Assembly: GCA_018697195.1 (NCBI GenBank)
Contig: CM031858.1
Location: forward strand, 90,677,120 to 90,741,119
Source: Certhia americana
Lineage: Eukaryota; Chordata; Aves; Passeriformes; Certhiidae
Direction: 5' to 3'
DNA length: 64,000 nucleotides
In this document: positions 25,321 to 37,872 of the stretch, in pieces
Layout of the letters: each line of letters begins with the position of its first letter
Numbering within the stretch: position 1 is the first letter of the stretch
Notes under the pieces: generated by a model
The model's input: the letters and a program-made list of their open reading frames with translations, nothing else
Told to the model about the DNA's origin: nothing
Database searches by the model: none
Made by a program: the position numbers and the translations under genes

Positions 25321-26903
25321 TGGTGTGTGCAGATAATTGTATTTCTATTTTCTCTCTGAATGTAGGTGGATGAGCAGCTGGTGATAGTTTGAGAGGGTTG
25401 AAAAAAAAATCAGAACTATGTGACTTGGGCAGTGTGGCTCAAAAATAAAACTCAGAATAGAGTTTTAGCCTATCAAGGTTAAGGAATGAAACTTTTCAAA
25501 GCAGAACTGGGGTAAAAGCAGAAAGCAGGAAAATTTACCGAGTGCTCTAAACATCCTATGTAAGCTGGGCCAAAATGCATCAAGAACACAACAAAAATGA
25601 TGCTGGAAATAATTTTTCAGATTATGTTTATGATAGGAAACACTGTAATATTTTTCAGTAAATACTTAAACTGATATGGACCAAGCATGGTACCTAAAAC
25701 ACATGCAATTTTCTTCAGAAAATTAATGTATGTAGTATGCAAATATTTTAATAAGTTTACTATTCTTATTACAAACACTACACTGCCTATTAAAGCAGCT
25801 ACTATTTAAGTATTGCATTGTGTAAGTAAAAATGGTATCCTGAGATTTTGAACAAAATGTTCAAGCCACATAAAATGAAGCATAACAAAAGAGTTCTAAC
25901 ATCAATTTCAAAGTAATAAATTTGTCTACAAATTTTCTCCAGAGATATATTCCTTCCCAGGACAAAAAAAGGCCTCCTCAAACTAAAAATATGCATCAAA
26001 GAAGCCATACATTTACTAGCCAGGCTAAAGGTTTTATCCTCATTCCTATCTCACTCACTGAATTTGCACTATAGGAAGTGAAAGAAAGAGTTCTTGATAA
26101 ATGTATTTCTCTCTCAAAATACTTTGTTTAATTAAAGTTTTTTTTATATAGTACTTTCTAGTGGGATGATTTCTACTTTCTATCCTTCAGAGTTCTCTAA
26201 TGGTAGAGAAAGAAGGAGAGAAATTGAATCCAAGAAATATCCTTGGTTTTGCTCCAAGGAGCATTGTTTTATTACATTGTCTTGGGATGGCATGCAACAG
26301 TTTGGTCCAATGTGGACAAAACATAGATTTTGAAGCCTTAGGTTATTAGAAATAAGAAGAAATTATTCTTAGAAGTCTCTGAATGGACAATTCCAAACAA
26401 TCATGAAAAGGTATGTGGGGACCCTTCCATCCACCTTACATCTGTGTAACTCAAGATGACACATCCATAACATGCTACTTCTCATTTTCCTTGCTTTCTT
26501 TTTGAATAAAAGGGTAATTTTCACAGCATTTATTGAAATAGTGGATATTTCAAACCCGCATTTCATTTTTAGCCAGCTATAAGGAGTTCCTTTAGATAAT
26601 AAGTCAGTAATTCCTTCAGAAATCAATGGAAATGCTCAGAGCTATTATTATCTTGACAGCATATTGCAAGATTAGTAGAACAATTTCACTATGTTTATAA
26701 CTACCTCATGCTGGCATTTGATTCCCATTTGTCTTTAAAATGAAAACAAAGAAAAGTAGTTGCACAATCATTCTCAATCTCTGTCTCTCAAGCACCAATC
26801 ATTCTATCAACTACACTATTATTTTCTTCAAAGCAATGAAAAAGTTCCTGTTAAGAAAATTTAAAGTTCAAATGGATTTTGGGTAAATATAATTTAAAAA
26901 TGT

Positions 26904-26908
<5 letters not shown>
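25321..26908. other. AT-rich intergenic DNA, no gene seen
   Basis: Nothing recognisable beyond the second copy of the 26-bp duplicated sequence (25417-25442). Open frames are 85 codons or less and lack family features. Confidence 0.5.
25417..25442 (+). repeat. 26-bp exact repeat, copy 2
   Basis: Second copy of the 26-bp sequence at 23142-23167, same strand. It lies about 100 bases right of the GC-richer unidentified segment that ends near 25320. Confidence 0.9.
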
Positions 26909-26953
<45 letters not shown>

Positions 26954-27079
26954 NNNNNNNNNNNNNNNNNNNNNNNNNNNNNNNNNNNNNNNNNNNNNNN
27001 NNNNNNNNNNNNNNNNNNNNNNNNNNNNNNNNNNNNNNNNNNNNNNNNNNNNNAAAAAAAAAAAAAAAAGAAAAAAAAA
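26909..27079. other. assembly gap (100 N) inside poly-A
   Basis: Forty-five A (26909-26953) precede exactly 100 N (26954-27053), which are followed by 16 A, one G and 9 A. An exact 100-N run is a conventional placeholder for a gap of unknown size. The assembly probably broke at a long homopolymer. Frames reading poly-K or poly-F across it are artefacts. Confidence 0.95.
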
Positions 27080-30000
27080 GAAGCCATTTAACAATATATG
27101 TCTATATCATAATCTACTTCTAAATGGCTATGGAAAATGCTCTGAATGGTTAAAAAGCAAAACAAATTCCTGACCTACAAATTTATCATCCTTTCATTAA
27201 AAACACAAATATAGCTTTTTTTTTTTTTAAATGTCTGTGTTGGTTGCTATTTATCTCTTTATTGTCTTTCAGTGGTTAGAGATGATTTCATTATTTGATT
27301 ATGTGTTTTTTAGGTTTTTGTGGAGGCTTTTGTTGGGTTTTTTTGATACAGATTATATATAACTGATGTGTCCCTCTTTTTTCCCTTCCTTTTTTTTAAA
27401 TAAATTAATGACTCTCACATTTTTCAATCTCAAAACTATCTGTTTACTTTTTGTGATTTAGTTTGGACTTCATCAGAACAAAATGAGTTTAAAACATCTG
27501 TCTTATTTAAGTACTCCCATTTCTTCATCCTTTATTCTAGATGGGAAACTTCTTTTTCTCTTTTTCTCATCAATTTTGCTAATGGCAAATGGTGGTTTAT
27601 AATTTTAATGTCTTATGAACTTCCATAAGCCATTAAAGTATTTCATCTTCTAGGCATCATTTGTCCACCCCCTCCTTCTCCATGAAGAAGTAGACCAATG
27701 ATATTCTTAGTTTTCCTTTTCTTATAAATATATATATTCTGCACTATCAATGTCATTTCTTGTAAGTTGCACCTCATTTGCTGTCTAGACATTTAGGATT
27801 TTGTTTGTTAGGATGTGTTTGCTCAGTGCTTTTCAACTTATTCTCAGTAAGCTAACATAGTTTTTGCTTCCTGCACAATTTCTCCATATATGTGAGATCT
27901 ATAAAAAACTCACAATTCAAGGAAGTTCTCTAACTTCCTATCTTTGTTTTAGTTATTTTGAGTTTCTGCTCATAAGAAAAGGCCACTTATATCACTTTTT
28001 CTTACATTCTCCTGCAATATTTGTCAACCCTTTGAGTACATATGTCTTCCTGAGAGCATTCCTGAGGAATGCAAAAAAAATTCTTAAGAGTTTTTATTAA
28101 AAATAAAAACATTTTTAATATTTTTTCCACGTCATTTCACTTATTAACCTGACCAGATCTCGAATACCATTGGTTTATTTTTATTCGCATTAAGATGGCC
28201 TTTCCCCTTTACATTCTTATCCAATATTTCCATGTTGGCTGGAATTAGCTCTAACTTTCTGTATCGTTTCCATAATTCCACATTTCTTTTGAAAGTAAAT
28301 TCTGTGTGCTGAATAATTTTGCTATTTCTTCACAGAAAGCCTTATCCTGAACAAGTTCACATTTTGGACTCTAGCAGATCTTAATCAGATAGCTCCATTG
28401 TTTTCTTGCCCCTCCTTTCTACTCAGAGATTTTCAGCAAGCTTCTCTCTTTTTCTTCTATCTTGGCAAGAACACGCATCCTTCATCTTCAAAGCAATGTT
28501 GCTCTGCTTTTTCATTACCTGCCTTTCTTGTACAAGCTATTCCTACTTTATATTAGCATTCCAGTAATAGAAATTATCCTGTCACAGATTTACTATACCA
28601 ATTTATTCTCAAACTCACCAAGTAGTAAGAGTCACAACATTTTTTTCTTTTCCATATTTCTTCCTGTAATATACCTACAACAGAGTATTTTGCAGATACC
28701 ACATTTCCTTTGCAGAAACATATGAACAGGTTTTTAAAATAAATAATCATTTGTTTGTGAATTGCCTCTACCATACTAACTTTCCACTTACTGAAAACAA
28801 TATTTCAACAATGCTTTATCAAAACACAGCTACTCAAAAACACCACAAAAAATTATTTTAAAAATAAAGTGGATTGGATCACCTGGGTTTAGACTTTTAA
28901 ACTTTGTTTCCAAACATAAAATTAAAAATTCAAATATATTCTTTGTGGATATCAACATGTCTTTCATACAGGCACTAGCCACATAATCATCTGTAAGAAA
29001 AAGGTATGGAAGAGGATAAGAGAGTGCAAATAAATATGTAACTGTGGAGCACCTGTTTCAGTTCTGTTTATTCTTTCTCCTTTTAGTTTAACTAAAGTGC
29101 TTCTTTTATCTTTTTGTGTTGTTAAAGAACCAAATTAAACTTGGGGTAAGCTATCACAGACCTTCAGGATGAAATAAACTTCAACCATAATGTTGCATTT
29201 TTCATAGTGTTTATAATATTAGTGACATTTTTAGTAAAGATAGTAACAGACAGAGCTTGAAAACCAAACTTCTGCAAGAAAACCAGAAGTGACATGACAA
29301 AGGGCTGACATAATATCCAAGATACTGATTTTTATTGTATTTGATGTCTGTTGAGACATGTTTGACATGTCTGTTTTCACACCTCTTCTCCTCTAATAGC
29401 AGCTGTGCTCTGATGAGATATGATGTCTTCAATTTCCAGACCTTTTTTTATTCTTCTCATCAAAGTGACAAAAATTCTCCCAACATAAAAGTATCTTTCT
29501 CATCCACTTCAACTAAGACTCCAAATTTCAGTTTTGACCAAAACCTCTAACAAAGTAATTAATGCTAAAGTCAATAGTTATCAGAAGAATGTCTGTGTTT
29601 AAAAAGAATGATCCATATTCAGCCTTTTGTTTACTTTGCACTCATAACTACTTAACCTTCTCTTGCCTAGCCATTTAACAAGAAACTCTACAGCTTTGCA
29701 TGGTGACTGAGCTTTTGTCTAATAGAATATTTTAAGCTTGGGAAAAATTAAAATTATATAACTGGTATTATGTGCTCATAAACTTTATAACTCAGTGGAT
29801 GATGGCACAGGTTTAACTGATGCACTGTTTTAAGAATCTGTTGTCAATTAGGGGTGCTAGCACTTCAATAAAATACCCAGTCATGCTGCCAGAACTTCCA
29901 AATTGATTATTTGAACCAAATAAATCTTTCTGCACATTATCCTGCTATGCAAAATTCCCTGCATAAAGAAATTAAACAGGATTTCCTGGTGTTGCTCTCC

Positions 30001-30940
30001 ATGAAGGAAAAAGGCCATAGTAAAGGGAAGAATCATACAAAATTCAATGAAGTCTTTAAAGACTTGGGTATTTTTCCTCATGGTATTAGGAAAGTTTTGG
30101 TTGGCCGGTTGGTTGGTGTGAGGGGTTGCCCACTAAGGACTAAACACTGTCAAAATGCAAAATATGGCCAGTTTACTTCATTTTGCATGGAGCTTTTAAA
30201 GCTGTGGTCTAGGGAATGTGTTTTACTAGCTTATAACCACCTGTCACTTCAAACTATATAAACCATTTTCTAGAGAGCAATTAAGCCAAAAATTCTCAGA
30301 GGATCATTGTAAGATATTAATTATAAACAACAAGGGAAAGAAAGTTGATATAGACAAACATTATTTATGTTTCAAATCAAACCCACCTTATTTGCAATTC
30401 CTAAATCTGAAATTCTCTCAGATTTTACTGTTGTGATCAGATGCAAATATTTTTATTTCTGAAATTATTCTACACAGTACACAGGTACATTTATAGACAT
30501 GTCTTGAAAGAGAGTGGTTATATATTTCCAGTTGTTTTTCTTTTCCATTTCTGTTGGCCTTTTACTTTGAAACAAGACAGGTCAAACAGAAAAATGATGA
30601 ATAATTCAAAATGTTGAAAGAAGAAGGCATTGAAAAGCCTAGAAAGGTCTGTTTCAGACAATTCATGGTATTAGCTCTTTCCTCTCCTTTGGTAATTTGC
30701 AATTTTTTCCCTAGAAAGAGAGAGAATCTTACGTGCCTTCCCATTCAGGCATGACACTTACAAAAGTATTACTTGATGAAAAAAACCACTGTGAAGATAT
30801 TTAGGCTGATGTTTTCTTGCTAATTGAGATTAAAAAGGATGAAGAATAATTTACATTAATACAGTAATGTGGTGACATTTCCTTATATAACTAACACAGC
30901 TGTTTTACACCGTTTGCCGTTTTGAGTGGACAAAAATAAT
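27080..30940. other. AT-rich intergenic DNA, no gene seen
   Basis: About 3.9 kb of T-rich and A-rich sequence without a recognisable gene or transposon. The largest frame is a 116-codon plus frame at 29911-30261 with no motif I can name; it is compatible with chance. The 27.2-28.7 kb portion is notably pyrimidine-rich on the plus strand. Confidence 0.5.
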
Positions 30941-30979
30941 TTTATCTTCAGATGATTTTTTTAATCATCTGAAGATAAA
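30941..30979. repeat. perfect inverted repeat, 17-bp arms, 5-base loop
   Basis: The left arm 'tttatcttcagatgatt' (30941-30957) and right arm 'aatcatctgaagataaa' (30963-30979) are exact reverse complements around five T. The arms are mixed sequence, not a simple AT repeat. No flanking target duplication or transposon body is evident. Confidence 0.93.
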
Positions 30980-32435
30980 TTTTTTTTAATCTGCATATTT
31001 GCTGATATGCATAAGTCTAAAGGAAAAACAATAATTTTAAATAAATTTAAGACATCACCTTAAAAATTTTATTTAATTAGAGAGATTGTTTAGCTTGCTG
31101 GAATTTAATTAAGTGTTTGTTGAATAGACATATGAAAAGAAGTAAATCATTTATCAATAAAACAGTCTTCTCAAGACAATCATGTATATGCACATTTGAA
31201 ATAATTACTTAATGTTCTCTCGATGTTTAATTCCTTGTGTTTATAAAGATGAGATAGGCTTAAGGTTACAGTTAAATACTCTCCTACTCTTTAGATTCAG
31301 TCAGATTTGGTTTGTTTCCTCCAGTGTTGGAAATATCTAATAAAATCATCTTTTAGCATAATTTATTTTTCATTATTTTCAAGCTACATAATTTCAGTTA
31401 ATACTCGGAGTGAACATAATGTTGATAGGTCATATTATAATTTAAATAAATTTTCTTCCCTTATTTATGATTCCCAGCCTAGCCTTAGCTGTAGTAAACA
31501 GAGGCAGAGCAATTTGGTGAATATCAATCAGTCTTACCAGGTTAGATTTCCCCTCTCCTATCAATAAGTTTAGTCCTTCAGGCAAGACAACTCACATCAA
31601 GGGGTTTTGTACAGTGCTTAAGCTCCTTAGGTCATTTGGATGTTCTTTCCACTAGATCATCTTTTGACGTGTGCCTAGGGATAGCTTCTTTCCTTCACAT
31701 CCCACTATTCAAGTGAATATAGTTCACATTCAGCTTCTCCCCATACTGTTCTTGGACGGATACTGAGTTGCCTGTCCAGAAGAGACCTGACTTCTAGCAT
31801 GTCTCTGAAAATGCTGTAGATGACAAACAAGTAGATATTTTCAGCCCCTGTGGCAAGCAGGTCAGGCTTTTTTTGACAAAATATTCTGGACTTCTGCAAT
31901 TACAAAATTCTTTGTCTCATCAAAAGCCATGTCACCATTAGCTTGGTAAGATGATGTGTACGGGAATAACAGATATCCCAGCCTGAAAGTATCAAAAATG
32001 CTCATCTAAGCACTTGAGGCTGAGGCAAAACAAGTGACAAATTGTTATGTTGCAGCACAGAACACAACGGTTGACAGCAACTTTAAAAAAATTGCAATTA
32101 AAACCTGAAGACTGAAAGAATATTCAATATTCATTTTTAATTCGTTTTTTTATTAAAAAGGTGGTTTTTACCAAACTGCATTTTATTCAAGTCAACAGTC
32201 ATTTGTATCAAGCAGCCTGCTTGAGCAAAAAGGAGCAGTCATGTACAAATGAAATCCCAATCTTTCTTCTGTGCTCCATGTGTCTCTGTTCCATGGCAAA
32301 ACTTTATTTGTTTACTGTGTTTTCATGGATAGGAAACTGGGAGAGGGGTTGTCACACCAAAAACTGAAAAACTATCATTTATATGTATGCAGCTTTCAAA
32401 AAATTGAGTATATGTGTCTAGCAACTTCAGGGAAA
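30980..32435. other. AT-rich intergenic DNA, no gene seen
   Basis: No gene or transposon is recognised. The part at 31.70-31.90 kb is more balanced and holds a 64-codon minus frame with no family features. Confidence 0.5.
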
Positions 32436-32715
32436 TATAATATAATGTAATACATTATAATATAATATAATATAATATAATATAATATAATATAATATAA
32501 TATAATATAATATAATATAATATAATATAATATAATATAATATAATATAATATAATATAATATAATATAATATAATATAATATAATATAATATAATATAA
32601 TATAATATAATATAATATAATATAATATAATATAATATAATATAATATAATATAATATAATATAATATAATATAATATAATATAATATAATATAATATAA
32701 TATAATATAATATAA
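32436..32715. repeat. (TATAA)n pentanucleotide microsatellite
   Basis: After two perfect units and two altered ones (32436-32455), TATAA repeats without a single interruption from 32456 to 32715. That is 260 bases, or 52 perfect units. The purity suggests recent expansion or active slippage. True length in the animal may differ from the assembly. Confidence 0.97.
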
Positions 32716-32769
32716 TACTATGCTACTATACTACTACTACTACTACAACTACTACTACTACCACCACCA
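32716..32769. repeat. CTA then CCA trinucleotide repeat
   Basis: The pentamer array decays through 'tactatgctactata' into (CTA)n at 32731-32760, with one 'caa' variant, and then three CCA units to 32769. The stepwise change suggests successive slippage and point mutation. Confidence 0.92.
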
Positions 32770-33895
32770 GAAATAGTAGAGTAACTATGAAGGGTGATAA
32801 GTAACATAAAATACTGTTTATTATTTGATATTACACACCCATTCATCTAGAAAATAATAAAAATCATAAAATTAATGTGTTCAGGGGATCTCCAATACTA
32901 CCATATTCCCTTCAAGGCAGAAGATAAAATAGAAATAAAAAAGCCATGTGATGTTTTTATACATTTATAGTTTTAAGAGACCACTTAAAGAGTCAAGTGC
33001 ACAGAAAAACGGCAAGGTTTCCAAAGCTACACCATAATTGCATGTTTTAGTTTGAAAGACAGGTGTCTGCTATGGAAGCCTCTCTTGGAAAAGAGAATGT
33101 AAGCCCCCTCCCTTTGGTTGTACACTGGATAGTGGTCAGTATGAAAATATATAGACCAATATCCTTCAATCTTTGTATAGTCAGTATTTATAGGTTCTGG
33201 GAAGAAGATGTGACTGAGCAATGGACACCAACAACAGTATCTTAGGACACTGTATGAAAAGGCAGCCTAATTTGTGTTAACTGCCTGACCATTTAACTTT
33301 ACCTATCATTCCAATAATTTACATTCTAAAATTATGCCATGTGTATTAAAATTCAGCCAGGCATGTCTGACAGTAAAAACAGAAATTAAGCTCTTCAGGT
33401 TCTAACTGCTTTATGTATAGGACAAGGTTAAAAATTTTGCAAATAGAATTTTCTAATTTGAGTGTTGGTATAAAGTATACCATGATTCCTCCCTGCAACT
33501 GCAGATACACAAAAAGATAAATATAATTGAAAAATCTTCAGTATATAATTTTGCTATGGCTTTGTAATTAAAAAAAATGTATATTTCAATATTCTAGTAA
33601 CCAACCAAAATAATTTAAAGTGGGTTTATTTCAATGTGATTAGATTCTTGGAATGCAGATGTGTATGTAGGTAGGTGTGTTTGCATGTCTATATGCATAG
33701 GTACATGTATGCATGAAAATACATTTACAAAGGAAGTTCTTTTTCTAATGTAGTATGTTTTCTTAATTATCATTGGAACAGAAATGAAGGCATAGTCCAG
33801 GATCTTTGAATTGTACTGGAGCAATCTGGAAGTCAAATTCTTAGTTGCATCTGTGTACAGAAATCGAAATCCCTGGTTAGCACTGTCAGCAAAAT
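32770..33895. other. AT-rich intergenic DNA, no gene seen
   Basis: I recognise no gene, RNA or transposon. A minus-strand 108-codon frame (33615-33941) begins in the antisense of the poly-A run to the right, so its Phe-rich start is an artefact. Confidence 0.5.
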
Positions 33896-33938
33896 AAAAA
33901 AAAAAAAAAAAAAAAAAATAAAAAGAAAGAAAGAAAGA
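33896..33938. repeat. poly-A run grading into (AAAG)n
   Basis: After 'aaaat', about 23 A are followed by 'taaaaagaaagaaagaaag'. This resembles a decayed poly-A, but no retroposon body can be recognised on its left. Confidence 0.9.
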
Positions 33939-34780
33939 CAACTGCTAGCTCTGATCAGCTGTGCCATATTTTCTAAAAGCCCATGAACCATAACAGTGGG
34001 TTAAAAGGAAGTTGACCTGACACATCCAGGTAGACTGATAAACTGAGCTGAAAACATTTCATCTTGCAGCTGATGCTAGGTGAAGCATATATGACAAATT
34101 GTAATGGCTGCAGGGTAATGGATCACCTGGAAGGGCCCAGTGTTCTCTCACTAACTTGCTCTCGCTCTCTCTCCTGCTTTCTCCCACATGCAGCAAGGTA
34201 TTTTCCCGTCACAAATCCTTGGGCTGCATGGAAAAATCACAACCTTGGGCAAGTCATTCAGCACCACCTACAAAGCAAGAGCACTGTCTTTACACACACA
34301 TCTTTATAGCAGGACACGCTGTGCGCTCAGAGTCACTGTTGGTCTCCCATAAATTCTCACTTTGTGACAGTGACTGTCTGGCACTGCTGATCATGCCTCT
34401 AAAGCAGGCAATAACTGCAGCACTGTTAGGCCCAAAGAAATATTTTTACTCATATACCATCATCAGCTTTCACTAGTTATTGAAGGTGTGTTTCCCTATA
34501 AATGAGGGAGTCTTAAGAAAAAATATGTATTTATAAAATATTGTGTTGTTTGATTAGACTGTACCACCAGAGCAACACTCATCTGAGGTTCCAGCTCAAG
34601 GTTGAATTGCTCATACACTTTAGCATATAAACAGATAATCCAGGCAGCAATATAAATAGCACACTGTCTTGTTTCTGGCTCCCTGTCTGTCAAACTGCCT
34701 GCCTCGCACCCCAGCTCCCTTTGGCATTCCTCCCTGCCAGAGGAATGTCTGACATGGGGCACCAGCCACAGAAAAGAAGA
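33939..34780. other. candidate conserved block with strong splice acceptor
   Basis: The stretch is balanced in composition, without low complexity, and matches no repeat I know. A long pyrimidine tract (about 34148-34190) ends in 'cacatgcag' at 34193, an excellent acceptor shape. All three plus frames are open from there to about 34309. The frame starting exactly at 34194 stays open for 52 codons, to a stop at 34350-34352. A donor-like 'gaag|gtgtgt' follows at 34485/34486. No protein family is recognised. It may be a conserved noncoding element, an exon, or chance. Confidence 0.35.
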
Positions 34781-37143
34781 ACGTCATATACATGCAACTC
34801 AGAAATACTGGACAGGATTTGCTTAGAGGCCCCTGAACTTGCTGTCATTCCCACTTTAAATATACAGCTAACCTCTGCCTCTTGTTATATCAAAGAACAT
34901 AACCTTGAGTGCTGAAGTTTGCTGCATTTACCCATAATCAAAAGTACAAGTTTTTCTGCACCCAAACCTGCAAAATTTAACTCAATATAGCAATTATAGC
35001 AATTTAGTTAAGCTGGAGTAGTTTATTAGGTAAACATGCCAGATGAGCCATCTGGCTTGTCCTACAAAACCATTTTCATAAAGTGGTGTTTCAGAATAAC
35101 GGAAGCGTGTGAAATCAAGGCAAGCAAAGATTAGGATAAGGAGCAGTAGCCCCGCATTAGTTTTTCTAGTTTTTGTCTGAGTTAAGAATGCAAAAATATG
35201 TAAAAAAATTACATGTTTTAGTATCTTGACATAGTTTCCTCTAAATGAGCAATCTTCAACATCTGCAATATTTTCTGGTTTCTGTTTTTTGAATAACTTG
35301 GCTCCAAGTTTGTATGAAAGTTGTCCATGGAAAAAATTTCTCAGACAAAATGGGTTACAAAAAATGTATTTTATTTGTAAAAACAACTCCCTTACACATT
35401 AGCAAAAATATCTGTGTCTCACACAGATGTTCTAACACATTCCAGGAATACTGTCTGTTTTCCCTCTCTTCACTTACTTTCTAGATCTTGATTCTAAGTG
35501 GTTACTCTACAGATTATATTTTACCTCTTATTTCATCCAGACAGAGGTCAGATAAATATATTTTCTATTTATAAAGCATCTCAAACTAAATTCACTTTGT
35601 TGTAAACTGTAAATGAGGCTGTTTGTGGAGCTGGTATGTTGAATGCATACCATGAAGCTAAATGACATAACAGACATCCTTTGTTGACTTTTCCCACCGT
35701 GAAGCTTTTAATGTGACACAACACATTCCTTGCCTCTCAGTTCTAACTGTTCAGAAAATCCATCAAAATTAGTGGCATTGCTGTGCTATAAAAGCGGTTT
35801 CAGTGAGACAAAATTATTCCCAGAATTTATAGTGGATAAGTGAGGAAGAAAATTATTTTTCCAACAAAATGATTTTGTACCAGCTGAAAATGAATGCACA
35901 GTAGCAACTGGAGATTCAGAAGAGGGATTTAGGTTATCACTCATTGAGACTACCCTCTTTATCATCTCATACAGCCAAGCTGGAAAAAGATCTAATTCTC
36001 CACTTCTGGTCTTTTCACACTATATATTGTAAATTTCCACATTAATTGTATCTGCAAAGAAAGGAAGAAGCAAAACCCATCCAAGACAGAGTCAGGGACA
36101 AAACATATTTTCAATAGTCAGATTTCTTTCAGTTTGGACATTACTGGACTTCAATTCATAGTAAATCATTAGTCTAGGTAGTCAAAACTGACCTAAGTTG
36201 GAGAAAATTAAGTTTATATTTGGACAATTAAAACAATTCAAATAATTGAAATAAATAATTGAAACAAATATAAAAATAATTTGGATGATGAAAATAAATT
36301 AAATAAATAAGAAAATACACAGGTTTTGGTAACTAGAAGTTTAACAAGAAAAGAAACAATTTTTGGCTGTGGTTTTAGTTGATGATGATTCACAGGATTG
36401 ACACTAGAACAACTATTTTATTTTGCTTTGGACCCTAAGACCATGTAGACAGTCCATACCAACTTCTGCAGGATTTGAAATGAGAGTGACAAGCTGAAAT
36501 ATTCATCTTGCCTAACTGCTAGCCACTGACTGTGGCAGCATCAGCATCTCTGTGCAGCAGTCTGGCTCAAAGTAATGCCTTGTGTTCCAAGGGTTTCCAT
36601 CCTTTGACTTTGAAGAAGATAATACCCATCCTTAGACATTGTGCTGTTCTGTGTGGTGTGTAAAGTATTGATGTCCTGTCAGACAGCTTTCAGGACCTGA
36701 GCACAGAAAGGGAGAAGGCTTTGTGGTATTCTTTGGCTTTGTGACTTTGTGGTAGAGTTGTATTTGAGATTCCAGGAAAACTGGCAGAATACCCTTGTTT
36801 AAAATGAAAAGGCTTTTGTGGTAAAAAAGAGTAGGAGGATGCTCTAATCAATTTCTATGTCAAATTATTATTGCTTGGTAGAATCAAGGCTTTTTTTGAA
36901 ACATTTTGTTAAAATATGTACATGTTTTGTCAGTGTGCAGAATTTCTCCTGTCTTTCCTAGGTGTTTCTTTCTTATTCTCTCTTCTCTGCACACTTTCTT
37001 TCTTGTTCAAACTTTCCTTCTTAAGTCATCTTCATAATTTTTCATTGAATCCTTTCATCCTCCTATTCATTGATCAATATTTTACTTTTATATGGTGATG
37101 ACAGATAATGCCAGTTCTATAATTCTAATTTACCATGTGATAT
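34781..37143. other. AT-rich intergenic DNA, no gene seen
   Basis: No recognisable gene or transposon. A minus frame of 130 codons (34994-35386) is the longest outside CR1-derived sequence, but its first codon is TTG, not ATG. Its length is about what is expected as the maximum by chance in AT-rich DNA of this size. A low-complexity (ATAA/AAAT)-rich patch lies at 36230-36310. Confidence 0.5.
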
Positions 37144-37872
37144 TGTGGTAAGTTGACCTTGACTAGCTAGCAGGTGCCCATCAAGCAGTTCTCCCAAACC
37201 CTTAGCAGGACAGAAGGAAGTATGATGAAAAATTCACATGTTAAGGACAGGGTGATCACTCATAAATTATCATCACAGGAAAACAGCCTCAACTTGGGGA
37301 AGAATAACTTCACTTTTTACCAATTAATAAGAGAGCAGGATAGTGAGAAATAGAGACAAAACTAAAACCATCTTCACTACATCCCCTCTCTGCTCAGACA
37401 CATCTTCCTAATTCTTCAGCCTCCCTTCTTTCCTGCCCCAAAAACACAGAGTATTCTTTATGCACAAAGGTGCAGAATGAAGGCTGTGGTCAGTCTTTAC
37501 TGCTCCTTCTCTCACTGTTCTGAACCAGTGGAACCTCACCCACTGGGTACAGTCCTTCACAAACTTCTCCTTTGTGGACCCTTCCCACAGGCTGCAGTTC
37601 TTCCAGAACTGCTCCTAAGTGGATTTTTTTCTGTGGAATATTGCCCCTTAATCAAAGACTGCCCCTGCTTGGGCTCCCTTTCATGGGCCATGGTTCCTTC
37701 TAGGAGACTTTTTCATGAGCCTTCCATGAGCTGCAGCTTTCTCCAGGGCTAATTGACTACTCTGGCATGGGATCCTCCACAGACTGTAGTGCCAATAACT
37801 GCTCTGGTGGGGTTGTTGCCATAGGTAGCAGGATGGCAACATGCTTCACCATGGTCTGTTCCAGGGGAATAT
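37144..37872 (+). mobile_element. degraded avian ERV-type LTR, 3' end missing
   Basis: Starting 'tgtggtaagttgaccttgac' at 37144, the sequence follows a GC-rich LTR-like repeat that I recognise as widespread in bird genomes. In order come 'caggtgcccatc', 'ggacagggtgatcactca', 'cctcaacttggggaag', 'aatgaaggctgtggtcagtc', the repeated 'gctgcagttcttccagaac' and 'tgggctccctttcatggg' type phrases, then 'ggcatgggatcctccacag' and 'cttcaccatggtct'. The start with TG fits an LTR boundary. It ends inside the repeat at about 37872, where CR1 begins. No internal retroviral genes are present. The exact family name is uncertain. Confidence 0.6.

Noticed and set aside
26851..27173. Poly-Lys and poly-Phe frames around the first gap
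   Set aside because: Produced by homopolymer A and N characters, not by coding sequence.
34994..35386. 130-codon minus-strand open frame, the longest outside CR1-derived DNA
   Set aside because: It starts at TTG, not ATG, shows no recognisable domain, and its length is near the expected maximum for random AT-rich DNA of 64 kb.
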